Made by a program: the position numbers and the translations under genes. This document shows, piece after piece, positions 25,519-33,155 of a stretch of 64,000 nt of DNA. Numbering within the stretch: the first letter of the stretch is position 1; each line of letters starts with the position of its first letter. The notes below the pieces were generated by a model. It made no database searches. It worked only from the letters and a program-made list of their open reading frames with translations, and had not been told where the DNA came from. The stretch is from CAZYSK01 sp964649415 (GTDB lineage Bacteria > Chloroflexota > Anaerolineae > B4-G1), in contig CAZYSK010000024.1 in the NCBI GenBank assembly GCA_964649415.1, positions 10,684-74,683 on the forward strand, given 5' to 3'.

Positions 25519-26088
25519 ATGAGCATCGCCTGGGGAGTCACGGGCGGTGGTCATTTTCTGCAGGAGTGCGTCGACTTGGTTCGGGAGCTCGGTGAGGCGG
25601 AATTTGGGGGTGCGGCCAAGATGGCCGCGGTCCGAGTGGACGTCTTCCTCTCCCTCGCGGGTGAGGAGGTACTGCGCATGTATGGCCTGGCGGACGCGGT
25701 GCACCGGTCAGCCAGGGCGGTAGTGCGGGACAACATGAGCAGTGCGCCCGTCGTGGGTCGCTTTGCCCAACCCGACCGGTATCGCGCCCTGGTCATTGCC
25801 CCGGCCACGTCGAATACAGTGGCCAAGTTTGTCTTGGGCATCTCCGATTCCCTGATCACCAACCTGTTTGCCCAGGCCGGGAAAAACCGGGTGCCGACTC
25901 TGGTGCTACCCACGGATCTCGCGCCCGAGATGGACACCGTCACGCCCAGTGGAAGGACGATCAAGGTCTACCCGCGCGAGGTCGACCTGGAGAACACGGC
26001 CAGGCTGCGCGAGTTCCCGAACGTAGCGGTGGTGGAAGATCTGGAGGGACTTCGATGTCGGTTGCAGGGCCTAGATACCTGTTCGTAA
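25519..26088 (+). CDS. Archaeoflavoprotein / dihydromethanopterin reductase (DmrB/AfpA-like)
   Basis: This 189-aa flavoprotein starts MSIAWGVTGGGHFLQEC, closely like archaeal AfpA/DmrB proteins. It has the flavin-binding pattern RYRALVIAPATSNTVAKFVLGISDSLITNLFAQAGKN and VPTLVLPTDLAPEMDTV. DmrB-type enzymes reduce dihydromethanopterin to H4MPT. The gene is 20 bases after fwdA and overlaps the next gene by 34 bases. Open codons continue upstream to a TTG at 25495, but ATG 25519 matches the usual N-terminus. It replaces the DHFR-like DmrA of some methylotrophs (inference). Confidence 0.8.
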   Translation: MSIAWGVTGGGHFLQECVDLVRELGEAEFGGAAKMAAVRVDVFLSLAGEEVLRMYGLADAVHRSARAVVRDNMSSAPVVGRFAQPDRYRALVIAPATSNTVAKFVLGISDSLITNLFAQAGKNRVPTLVLPTDLAPEMDTVTPSGRTIKVYPREVDLENTARLREFPNVAVVEDLEGLRCRLQGLDTCS

Positions 26089-27407
26089 CCGGCAAGCTGG
26101 CGGCGGATGCGCTCACGGCGGCGCTGGAGCGGATGGCGCCCGATTTCGAGTACGAGGTGGCCGTGCTCGACTACTCGGTGGCGGCTCTGATGAGTACTGA
26201 CTGGATCGCACGGCAACTGGTGGATGCCCGGCGGTGCGAGGAGATTATGATCTCCGGGTGGTGTCAGGGCGATCTATCCGTCATCGAGGAGCGGCTGGGG
26301 GTTCCGGTGACTCGCGGCCCCAAGGATCTCAAGGACTTGCCCGCCCTATTCGGTCGCGAACGGGTGATGCCAGGCTACGGCCAGTACCGGGTGAAGATCC
26401 TGGCCGAGGTCGTGGACGCTCATCGGTTGCCCTGGGAGGACATTCTGACCCGGGCCGAGTACTACCACGCCAGCGGAGCCGACATCATTGACCTGGGGTG
26501 TCCGGTGCAGGGCGGTTTCCCCCACGTGGGCGAGGTCGTGAGGAAGCTGAAGGAGCGCGGCTTTCTCGTCAGTGTGGACACCTTTGATCACGAGACGATC
26601 CTGCACGCCGATGCGGCGGGCGTGGACTTCCTGCTGAGTGTCAACTCGAAGAACATCGAACTGGCCCCGCGTCTTGGGTGCAAGGTGGTGGTTATCCCCG
26701 ATTTCGACCAGGGGCTGCCTTCCCTGGAACGCAATATTGCCCGGCTGGAGGAATGGGGGGTTCCGTATATCGTTGACCCGGTGCTGAATCCCATCAGCTT
26801 CGGTTTCACGGAATCCATCCATCGGTTCTACGAGGTGAGGCAGCGATACCCGGATGCAGAGATGCTCATGGGGTTGGGGAACCTGACCGAGCTGACCGAG
26901 GCGGACAGCACCGGCATCAACGCCGTGATGGCCGGGATGCTTTCGGAGTTGGAGATAGACTACGTCCTGACCACAGAGGTGATCAGTTGGGCCAGAGGAG
27001 CGGTGCGCGAACTGGATCTGGCGCGCAAGCTGATGTACTACTCTCGTCAGAACCAGGTTCTGCCCAAGCACGTGGACAGCAGCCTGGTGACGGTTAAGGA
27101 CCCGCTGCACGGATACACGTACTATGGCGAAGCAGATCTACGGCTGATGCAATCCCAGGTGCGGGATCGGAACTTCCGTATCTTCACCGACGACGAGCAA
27201 ATCACCGTGTTCAACAGTGAGATGTTTGTCGTGGGCACCGATCCGGATGAGGTTTTCGCCCGCCTTGGCGTGAGCGAGGGCTCACACGCCTTCTACCTGG
27301 GGCGGGAGTTGGAGCGGGCGGCTCTGGCTGTGAGGCTGGGCAAGAGATACACGCAGGAGGAGCCGCTGCGATGGGGGTACTTGAGCGATCGGATTCGGAA
27401 GGGCTGA
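26055..27407 (+). CDS. Dihydropteroate synthase-related protein of the H4MPT cluster
   Basis: The 450-aa product has an N-terminal domain (RYLFVTGKLAADALTAALERM, MISGWCQGD) and a TIM-barrel dihydropteroate synthase-like domain. That domain holds GADIIDLGCPVQGGFPHVGEVVRKLKE, FLVSVDTFDHETILHADAAGVDFLLSVNSKN and VPYIVDPVLNPISFGF. It continues to a C-terminal segment with DEVFARLGVSEGSHAFYLGRELERA. Archaea and methylotrophs carry this TIGR00284-type protein beside methanopterin genes. It is suspected to join the pterin and the ribosyl-aniline moiety of H4MPT, but this is not proven. It starts 34 bases inside the flavoprotein gene and lies 19 bases before ftr. Confidence 0.85.
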   Translation: MSVAGPRYLFVTGKLAADALTAALERMAPDFEYEVAVLDYSVAALMSTDWIARQLVDARRCEEIMISGWCQGDLSVIEERLGVPVTRGPKDLKDLPALFGRERVMPGYGQYRVKILAEVVDAHRLPWEDILTRAEYYHASGADIIDLGCPVQGGFPHVGEVVRKLKERGFLVSVDTFDHETILHADAAGVDFLLSVNSKNIELAPRLGCKVVVIPDFDQGLPSLERNIARLEEWGVPYIVDPVLNPISFGFTESIHRFYEVRQRYPDAEMLMGLGNLTELTEADSTGINAVMAGMLSELEIDYVLTTEVISWARGAVRELDLARKLMYYSRQNQVLPKHVDSSLVTVKDPLHGYTYYGEADLRLMQSQVRDRNFRIFTDDEQITVFNSEMFVVGTDPDEVFARLGVSEGSHAFYLGRELERAALAVRLGKRYTQEEPLRWGYLSDRIRKG

Positions 27408-27426
27408 TATTTGGAGGTAGTAGAGG

Positions 27427-28311
27427 ATGCACATCAACGGCGTTGAGATTGAGGACACCTTCGCCGAGGCGTTCAAGATGCGGGCTGCACGGTTGCTCAT
27501 CACTGCGATTAACCCGCAGTGGGCGATGACGGCGGCGCAAGTGAGCACGGGTTTCGCCACATCGGTCATCGCATGTGGCTGCGAGGCCGGCATCGAAGGG
27601 GTCGTCCCGTCGGACGTGACACCCGATGGCCGCCCCGGCGTGAGTATTCTCATCTTCACAATGGGGCCAAAGGGGATGAAGGATCAGTTGATGCGCCGCG
27701 TGGGCCAGTGTATCATGACTTGTCCCACGACGGCCTGCTTCAACGGCCTGGAGGGCGAGGAGTGGCTCAAGATCGGCGGGACGCTGCGCTACTTCGGCGA
27801 TGGGTTCCAGGCGAGCAAGCTCGTGGGGGGGCGGAGGTTCTGGCGGATACCGGTGATGCAGGGCGAGTTCCTGGTGGAAGAGCAGTTCGGCATGAAGAAA
27901 GCCGTTGGCGGCGGGAACTTCCTTATCCTGGGCGAAAGCGTCGAGGCCACGCTTGGGGCGGCCGAACGGGCGGTGGAGGCGATGCACGCAGTGGAGGGGG
28001 TGGTGATGCCGTTCCCCGGTGGCATCGTACGCAGTGGCAGCAAGACGTCGTCACAGTACAAGTTCCTGCATGCCTCGACCAACACCGCGTACTGTCCTAG
28101 CCTCCGTCGCCAGACCGACAGCGCGCTGCCGGAGGGCGTCAATTCCGTGCTGGAGATCGTGATCGATGGGCTGGATGAGGATGCGGTGAGAGAGGCGACG
28201 CGGGTGGGCGTCGATGCGGCGTGCCGGCCCGGCATCGTGCGCATCTCGGCGGGCAACTACGGTGGCACTTTGGGGCAATACCAGATTCATCTGCAGGAGT
28301 TGTGGAAGTGA
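27427..28311 (+). CDS. ftr: Formylmethanofuran:tetrahydromethanopterin formyltransferase
   Basis: Ftr (FhcD in methylotrophs) transfers the formyl group between methanofuran and N5 of H4MPT. The 294-aa protein begins MHINGVEIEDTFAEAFKMR and contains ITAINPQWAMTAAQVSTGFATSVIACGCEAGIEG, VGQCIMTCPTTACFNGL, RYFGDGFQ and SGSKTSSQYKFLHASTN, all typical of the two-domain family. Length is normal and there is no insertion. GGAGGTAG lies upstream of ATG 27427. Its last bases overlap the GTG of fwdC, so the Fwd C subunit is translated together with Ftr and apart from the D-B-A block. Confidence 0.95.
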   Translation: MHINGVEIEDTFAEAFKMRAARLLITAINPQWAMTAAQVSTGFATSVIACGCEAGIEGVVPSDVTPDGRPGVSILIFTMGPKGMKDQLMRRVGQCIMTCPTTACFNGLEGEEWLKIGGTLRYFGDGFQASKLVGGRRFWRIPVMQGEFLVEEQFGMKKAVGGGNFLILGESVEATLGAAERAVEAMHAVEGVVMPFPGGIVRSGSKTSSQYKFLHASTNTAYCPSLRRQTDSALPEGVNSVLEIVIDGLDEDAVREATRVGVDAACRPGIVRISAGNYGGTLGQYQIHLQELWK

Positions 28312-29198
28312 GGAGCACTACACTGCGTTTGAGGGACTCGGTCACTCTCCCCGTCGAGGCGGAGAGTATATCGCCCGACCGGTTTGCCGGGCTCAGTCAG
28401 GAGGAGGTGGCGGCGCTACCACTCCTGTATGGGCGGCGACCGGTGACTGTCGGCGATCTGTTCGTGGTGGAAGGGGCGGACGTTGCGGACATTCAGGTGG
28501 GACGCACTTCAGAAAGTGCGTCCCACCTGGTTGGTCGTGCGTCCGATGGGGAGGAGATCCTCCTCGAAGGTGATCTCAGTCACGTGAAGCGGATCGGGCA
28601 GGGGATGGCCAGTGGACGGATCACCATCCGAGGCAATGTCGGCATGCATCTTGGAGCCGAGATGAGCGGGGGGGAGATCGTCGTCCACGGGAACGCCGCG
28701 GCGTGGATGGGCGCGCACATGTCCGGTGGGGTCATCCGCGTGCGGGGGGACGTCGGCCCGATGGCCGGCGCTGCCTATCCGGGAGAGAAGCGCGGTATGC
28801 GCGGCGGTTCTATTCTCGTGGAAGGAAGCGCCGGGCCGCGGGTGGGGGAGCGCATGCGGCGCGGGCTGATCGCCGTCCAGGGCGACGTGGGAGAGTTCTC
28901 CGGGGTGCGGATGATCGCCGGATCGCTCTTCGTGTTTGGCACGTTGGGGCCGAGGGCGGGCGCTGGCATGAAGCGCGGCACGATCGTCGCGCTGGGATCT
29001 ATTGAGGGCGACCTGCTGCCTGTGTTCCACTATGCCTGCTCCTATCAGCCGGCCTTCCTGCGCACTTATCTGCGCCACCTGCGCGGGTGGGGTTTGCCCG
29101 TCACGTCAGATCACGTCGAGGGAGTCTTTCGCCGCTACGTTGGTGACATCACGACTCTGGGAAAAGGGGAGATTCTGGTCTATGATCGGCGTCAATGA
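28308..29198 (+). CDS. fwdC: Formylmethanofuran dehydrogenase subunit C (GXGXG domain)
   Basis: The 296-aa protein has the GXGXG right-handed helix found in FwdC and glutamate synthase. Successive turns read GRITIRGNVGMHLGAEMSGG, GEIVVHGNAAAWMGAHMSGG, GVIRVRGDVGPMAGAAY and GSILVEGSAGPRVGERM. The C-terminus (VFHYACSYQPAFLRTYLRHL) is the segment that contacts the other subunits in archaea. GTG 28308 overlaps the ftr stop (GTGA). Residues 57-75 (ADVADIQVGRTSESASHLV) come from a 58-bp palindromic element also present in larE, and interrupt the loop before the first helix turn. The frame is intact, so the subunit is probably functional. Confidence 0.92.
   Translation: MRSTTLRLRDSVTLPVEAESISPDRFAGLSQEEVAALPLLYGRRPVTVGDLFVVEGADVADIQVGRTSESASHLVGRASDGEEILLEGDLSHVKRIGQGMASGRITIRGNVGMHLGAEMSGGEIVVHGNAAAWMGAHMSGGVIRVRGDVGPMAGAAYPGEKRGMRGGSILVEGSAGPRVGERMRRGLIAVQGDVGEFSGVRMIAGSLFVFGTLGPRAGAGMKRGTIVALGSIEGDLLPVFHYACSYQPAFLRTYLRHLRGWGLPVTSDHVEGVFRRYVGDITTLGKGEILVYDRRQ
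28476..28533. repeat. Element A, in-frame palindromic insertion in fwdC
   Basis: The 58-base segment is identical to 33444-33501 in larE. Its core is a perfect 16-bp stem (CAGGTGGGACGCACTT paired to its complement) with loop CAGA, preceded by GCGGACGTTGCGGACATT. Both copies encode DVADIQVGRTSESASHLV in the same frame. Confidence 0.97.
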
Positions 29199-30153
29199 AC
29201 GCGCAGTGGAGATCGTGCGGCGGATGATCGCCGACGCGGAGGGATTGGGGTTGGCGGTGACGCGACTGCCGAACGGGACCACGGTGATCGATGCCGGTGT
29301 GCGGGTGCCCGGCTCGTTGGAGGCGGGACGGCTGTTTGCTGAAGTATGCCTGGGGGGACTTGGCCAGGTTGGTTTCGCTGAGCTCGATTTCGACGACATG
29401 TGGCTGCCGGGAGTTTCCGTCTCGGTGAGCCACCCAGCGGTGGCGTGCATGGCGTCGCAGTATGCGGGGTGGTCGCTCGAGGCCAAGACCGAGAAGGGAA
29501 AGTACTTCGCGATGGGCTCCGGTCCAGCGCGGGCGCTTTACGCCGGGGAGCCGATCTTCGAGCGGCTGGTGATCCGGGACGAAGCCGATGTGGCAGTCCT
29601 GGCACTGGAGGGGCACGAGTTGCCGCCGGAGGTGGCAGCGGACAAGGTGGCCGAGAAGTGCGGGGTCTCTCCCGATGCGCTCTATCTTCTGGTTGCGCCT
29701 ACCGCCAGCGTGGTGGGCTCGGTGCAGATCGCTGCGCGTGTGGTGGAGACTGGGTTGCACAAGATGTTGGAGGTGTGCGACGGGGAAGACCTTGACATCG
29801 CTACGGTGGTGTCTGGCTTCGGCACCTGTCCCCTAGCGCCCGTCGCGGACGACGACCTGCGGGCCATCGGGCGCACCAACGACGCCGTGCTCTACGCTGG
29901 TCGGGCATGGTACACGATGAAGGCGGACGACGCGCAGATCGAGGAGATGATTGACTGTTTACCCTCGTCGGCGTCACGGGACTACGGAACCTCCTTCTAT
30001 GAGCTCTATCAGCGCTACAACGGTGATTTCTACAAGATTGACCCGCTGCTCTTCAGTCCGGCCGAGGTGTTTATCAACAACCTGGGCAGTGGCCGCACGT
30101 TCCACGCCGGGCGCGTCAACGGCCGAATGCTAAGGAAGGTGCTTCTGGAGTGA
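29182..30153 (+). CDS. mch: Methenyltetrahydromethanopterin cyclohydrolase
   Basis: Mch interconverts methenyl-H4MPT and N5-formyl-H4MPT. The 323-aa product begins MIGVNERAVEIVRRMI and carries the family segments GQVGFAELDFDDMWLPGVSVSVSHPAVACMASQYAGWSL (with the central SHPAVA motif), GSGPARALY, VAPTASVVGSVQIAARVVETGLHKM and GFGTCPLAPVA...IGRTNDAVLYAG. ATG 29182 sits 17 bases inside fwdC with GGGGAG upstream. Longer open codons upstream belong to the fwdC shadow. Overlap with the next ATP-grasp gene (GTGA) continues the tightly packed operon. Confidence 0.95.
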   Translation: MIGVNERAVEIVRRMIADAEGLGLAVTRLPNGTTVIDAGVRVPGSLEAGRLFAEVCLGGLGQVGFAELDFDDMWLPGVSVSVSHPAVACMASQYAGWSLEAKTEKGKYFAMGSGPARALYAGEPIFERLVIRDEADVAVLALEGHELPPEVAADKVAEKCGVSPDALYLLVAPTASVVGSVQIAARVVETGLHKMLEVCDGEDLDIATVVSGFGTCPLAPVADDDLRAIGRTNDAVLYAGRAWYTMKADDAQIEEMIDCLPSSASRDYGTSFYELYQRYNGDFYKIDPLLFSPAEVFINNLGSGRTFHAGRVNGRMLRKVLLE

Positions 30154-31070
30154 GAATCGGCATTCTTGGGCAGCGGGGGGGCTGGCACGTGCGTGCCCTG
30201 CAGCAGGCATTCGCTCGACGGGGCATCACCGCCCCCTCGTTTTCTATTACGTGGCTGAAGGCGCGCCTGTCGGCGCGCCCATGGCTGACGGCCCCGGCCG
30301 ATCAGGCCGACGCGGATGCGGGCATCCGCCTTCGGGATCTTGACGGAGCAGCACTGGAAAGCTACGACGTCTTGTTCGTGCGCGCGATCCCTGGGGGCTC
30401 CTTGGAGCAGATCATCTTCCGCGTGGACGCGCTCCATCGCCTGGAAAACGCCGGCGTACGCATCGTCAACTCACCGGCGGCCATTGAGCGCACGGTGGAC
30501 AAGTACTACACGTCGACGCTCCTGGAGGATGCGGGTCTGCCCACACCGCGCACAGTGGTCACCGAACGGTTCGCCGATGCGATGGCAGCGTTCCACGAGC
30601 TGGGGGGCGACGTTGTGGTCAAGCCCATCTTTGGCTCGGAGGGACGGGGCATCGTGCGCGTCTTGGATCCGGACACGGCCTATCGGGTCTTCCGAGCGTT
30701 GGAACTGGGCCGCTACGTGTATTATCTTCAGGAGTTCGTGCCCCACGGCTGCCAGGACGTGCGTGTCTTTGTCGTCGGCCAGGAGGTGGTGGCCGCGATG
30801 ACGCGCCGGGGAGAGACGTGGAAGACGAACGTGGCGCAGGGTGCTAAAGGCGAGCCGCTGGCGATCGACGACGAGCTGCGCGCGATGGCCCTCCAGGCAA
30901 CCCGTGCATTGGGGGCCGATTACGCGGGCGTGGACATTCTCCCGCTTTCGGGCGGAGGCTATAGTGTGATCGAGGTCAACGGCATCCCCGGTTGGCGCGG
31001 TCTTCGGGCTGCGACCGGGGTGGATGCTGCTGACTGCCTGGTAGAATACGTTCTGGGAGAAGCGCGATGA
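30150..31070 (+). CDS. RimK/MptN-type ATP-grasp ligase
   Basis: This 306-aa ATP-grasp protein resembles RimK and MptN. MptN adds alpha-glutamate to H4MPT in archaea, and methylotroph H4MPT clusters carry a similar gene. Motifs include VRIVNSPAAIERTVDKYYTSTLLEDAGLPTP, GGDVVVKPIFGSEGRGIVRV (ATP loop), YYLQEFVPHGCQDVRVFV and DYAGVDILPL...YSVIEVNGIPGWRGL. An Ala/Asp-rich stretch at residues 35-60 (KARLSARPWLTAPADQADAD) is encoded around the palindrome GGCGCGCC-TGTC-GGCGCGCC at 30260-30279. It is probably another repeat-derived insertion. GTG 30150 overlaps mch by four bases. Confidence 0.85.
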   Translation: MRIGILGQRGGWHVRALQQAFARRGITAPSFSITWLKARLSARPWLTAPADQADADAGIRLRDLDGAALESYDVLFVRAIPGGSLEQIIFRVDALHRLENAGVRIVNSPAAIERTVDKYYTSTLLEDAGLPTPRTVVTERFADAMAAFHELGGDVVVKPIFGSEGRGIVRVLDPDTAYRVFRALELGRYVYYLQEFVPHGCQDVRVFVVGQEVVAAMTRRGETWKTNVAQGAKGEPLAIDDELRAMALQATRALGADYAGVDILPLSGGGYSVIEVNGIPGWRGLRAATGVDAADCLVEYVLGEAR

Positions 31071-31954
31071 CACCTCTAGGACTGGACAAGATCGCATGGG
31101 CTGTCCACATTGCATGCCTGTTCGAGGTATGTGCCGACAAGCCGGGCAACGTGACCTGGGGCAAGGATTTCTGGGACACGCGCTTTGTCGACTTCCTGGC
31201 CAGTGCTATCGCCATTGGGCCTGCCCTGCGGGACGCGACTCACACCTCCGTTGGCCAGACCATCCTGCGGGCGGTGAACGACACCCACCAATTCGTGAGC
31301 ACTAATACCAACCTGGGGATGGTCCTTCTGCTGGCTCCGTTGGCAAAGGCGGCCGGGCGGGGTCATCCCAATGGACTGCGGCTGGCTGTGAGCGAGGTAT
31401 TGGAGGCGTTGACCGTGGAGGATGCCCGCTTGACGTTCGAGGCGATCCGCCTTGCCGCTCCGGGGGGCCTGGGCAGCGATGGTCGCTACGACGTGCACAG
31501 GGCAGACGTGGACGTGACGCTCAGAGAAGCTATGCGGGTGGCTCAGGATCGAGATACCGTGGCGCGGGAGTACGTGACGGACTTCGAAGTGACTTTCGAG
31601 CTTGGATACGCGACGCTCCGCCGCTTGTGGGCAGAGGGCCGCGGATTCTCAGAGTCCATTGTCCAGACTTCCCTCACTATCCTGTCGCAGATGCCGGATA
31701 CGCTGATCGCGCGCAAGGAAGGAATGGACGTTGCTTTGGACGTATCGCGGCGCGCCGGTGTCGTGTTACAGCACGGAGGGGCTTTCTCCGAGCAGGGCCG
31801 GGCGGCGTTGCGGGCATTCGATCTGTCGATCCGGGATGACAAACATCGTCTGAATCCGGGCACCACGGCGGACTTGATCGCAGCTTCGCTCTTCGTCTTC
31901 CTGACGGAGGGGGGCGCGTTCGAGGACTTCCCGGAGTTGCTTGCACGTTGGTGA
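31067..31954 (+). CDS. CitG-like triphosphoribosyl-dephospho-CoA synthase family protein
   Basis: The 295-aa helical protein matches the CitG-like protein (ORF5) conserved in bacterial H4MPT clusters. It has ACLFEVCADKPGNVTWGKDFWDTRFVDFLASA, VNDTHQFVSTNTNLGMVLLLAPLAKAA and PGGLGSDGRYDVH at about 145-157. The C-terminus reads RLNPGTTADLIAASLFVFLTEGG. True CitG makes the citrate lyase prosthetic-group precursor. The cluster version is thought to act in methanofuran or H4MPT synthesis, without firm assignment. It overlaps the preceding ligase by four bases. Confidence 0.85.
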   Translation: MTPLGLDKIAWAVHIACLFEVCADKPGNVTWGKDFWDTRFVDFLASAIAIGPALRDATHTSVGQTILRAVNDTHQFVSTNTNLGMVLLLAPLAKAAGRGHPNGLRLAVSEVLEALTVEDARLTFEAIRLAAPGGLGSDGRYDVHRADVDVTLREAMRVAQDRDTVAREYVTDFEVTFELGYATLRRLWAEGRGFSESIVQTSLTILSQMPDTLIARKEGMDVALDVSRRAGVVLQHGGAFSEQGRAALRAFDLSIRDDKHRLNPGTTADLIAASLFVFLTEGGAFEDFPELLARW

Positions 31955-32030
31955 GGCAGTCGGCAAAGCAGCAAATCGGCAGAGGGGAGATTGTTTGACA
32001 CGGTCGCGAGGTGCGGGAGGAACATCGGGT

Positions 32031-33122
32031 ATGGACCGCCGGCATCCTGCCGGCATGACTCGGGCGCACGATACGGGTCCGCAAGGCCCGCGCTTGCTGT
32101 GCGAAGGGTTCGCGGTGTTGACGGCAGATGGCCTGATCTTCACGGTCAAGGGGTTGGTTCATCCCCCTGAGCGGGTGATCGCGTATCTGCGGTATCTCCC
32201 CGATCCAGAGGGCGGTCGGGAGCGCCTGGGCGTGCGCTACCGGCGCGTCTACCACTTCGAGGAGCAATTGGAAGTGCTCCAGAATCGCTTCCCGCACTAT
32301 CTGTGGGACGATGAGGTGTTCGGGGTGCGTTTGCAGAGCGTGCCTCGGCGTTTTGTCCGGGAGGCATTCGATCCCTGCCTCTGCCTGGCTGATCTCCGTG
32401 ACCGGGGTCCGGCCGACCTGGTCGAGGAACACGCCCTGGGTCTGTCGGAGCTGCTGAGAGACGTGGCCGGTGTGCCCGGCGAGGATCTGGGTGTCTCGGG
32501 GTCGGTGATGGTGGGCACGCACACAGAGAACTCGGACATTGACCTCCTCGTATATGGTGACGCGTCGGGGCGGGCCGTCCACCGAGCGCTTCAGCGTCTG
32601 TTGGATGAGCCGGGGAGGCCCGTGCGTCGCCTTGACGGGCAGGAGATGGCCGCACTGCACGCCGAGCATCGGCCGGACACCCCACTGTCTTTCGAGGATT
32701 TCTCCCGGCTTCAGAATCGCAAGGTCAACGAGGGGCGCTATCGGGGGCGGGAGTATTTCATCCGCTTCGTGAAGCGACCATCGGAGGTGAGTGAGCGGTA
32801 TGGGGATCGCCGCTTTGAGGCACTGGGGCAGGCCACGATTCGGGCGGAGGTGACGGACGCCCGTGATGCGATTTTCACGCCCTGTCGCTACACCGTCGCA
32901 AACGCGACGGTTCTGGATGGCCCGCCCGCGCCCGACTTGCGCGAGGTGGTCTCCTTTCGGGGGCGCTTCAGCGACCAGGTGCGCGTAGGTGAGTGGGCCA
33001 TCGCCCGGGGGAGCCTGGAGCGGGTTGTGGTCGAAGGCGAGCGGGTGTATCATCACCTGGTCGTCGGTGGACAGGCGGGCGACTACGTGCGCCCTGAGCG
33101 CGTGACGTCCCCCGTTCAGTAG
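32031..33122 (+). CDS. Predicted nucleotidyltransferase, COG1665-like (copy 1)
   Basis: This 363-aa protein has a polymerase-beta-type nucleotidyltransferase core: DLGVSGSVMVGTHTENSDIDLLVYG supplies the GS helix and paired Asp residues. The N-terminal domain (LLCEGFAVLTADGLIFTVKGLVHPPERVIAYLRYLPD) and a C-terminal domain with RRFEALGQATIRAEVTDARDAIFTPCRYTVANATVLDGP are shared with the second copy at 36146. Similar proteins occur in archaea; the substrate is unknown. GGGAGGAA precedes ATG 32031. The first eight codons span a repeat palindrome (GCCGGCA-TCC-TGCCGGC, 32038-32054), so ATG 32055 could be the original start. It follows the CitG-like gene by 76 bases. Confidence 0.75.
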   Translation: MDRRHPAGMTRAHDTGPQGPRLLCEGFAVLTADGLIFTVKGLVHPPERVIAYLRYLPDPEGGRERLGVRYRRVYHFEEQLEVLQNRFPHYLWDDEVFGVRLQSVPRRFVREAFDPCLCLADLRDRGPADLVEEHALGLSELLRDVAGVPGEDLGVSGSVMVGTHTENSDIDLLVYGDASGRAVHRALQRLLDEPGRPVRRLDGQEMAALHAEHRPDTPLSFEDFSRLQNRKVNEGRYRGREYFIRFVKRPSEVSERYGDRRFEALGQATIRAEVTDARDAIFTPCRYTVANATVLDGPPAPDLREVVSFRGRFSDQVRVGEWAIARGSLERVVVEGERVYHHLVVGGQAGDYVRPERVTSPVQ

Positions 33123-33141
33123 GGGCGCGGTTTCCGCGCCC
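33123..33141. repeat. Short hairpin between nucleotidyltransferase 1 and larE
   Basis: GGGCGCGG-TTT-CCGCGCCC forms an eight-pair stem with a TTT loop directly after the nucleotidyltransferase stop codon and 15 bases before the larE start. No T-run follows. It may be a repeat remnant or an mRNA-stabilising hairpin. Confidence 0.7.
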
Positions 33142-33155
33142 GCCGGAGTGCCAGA

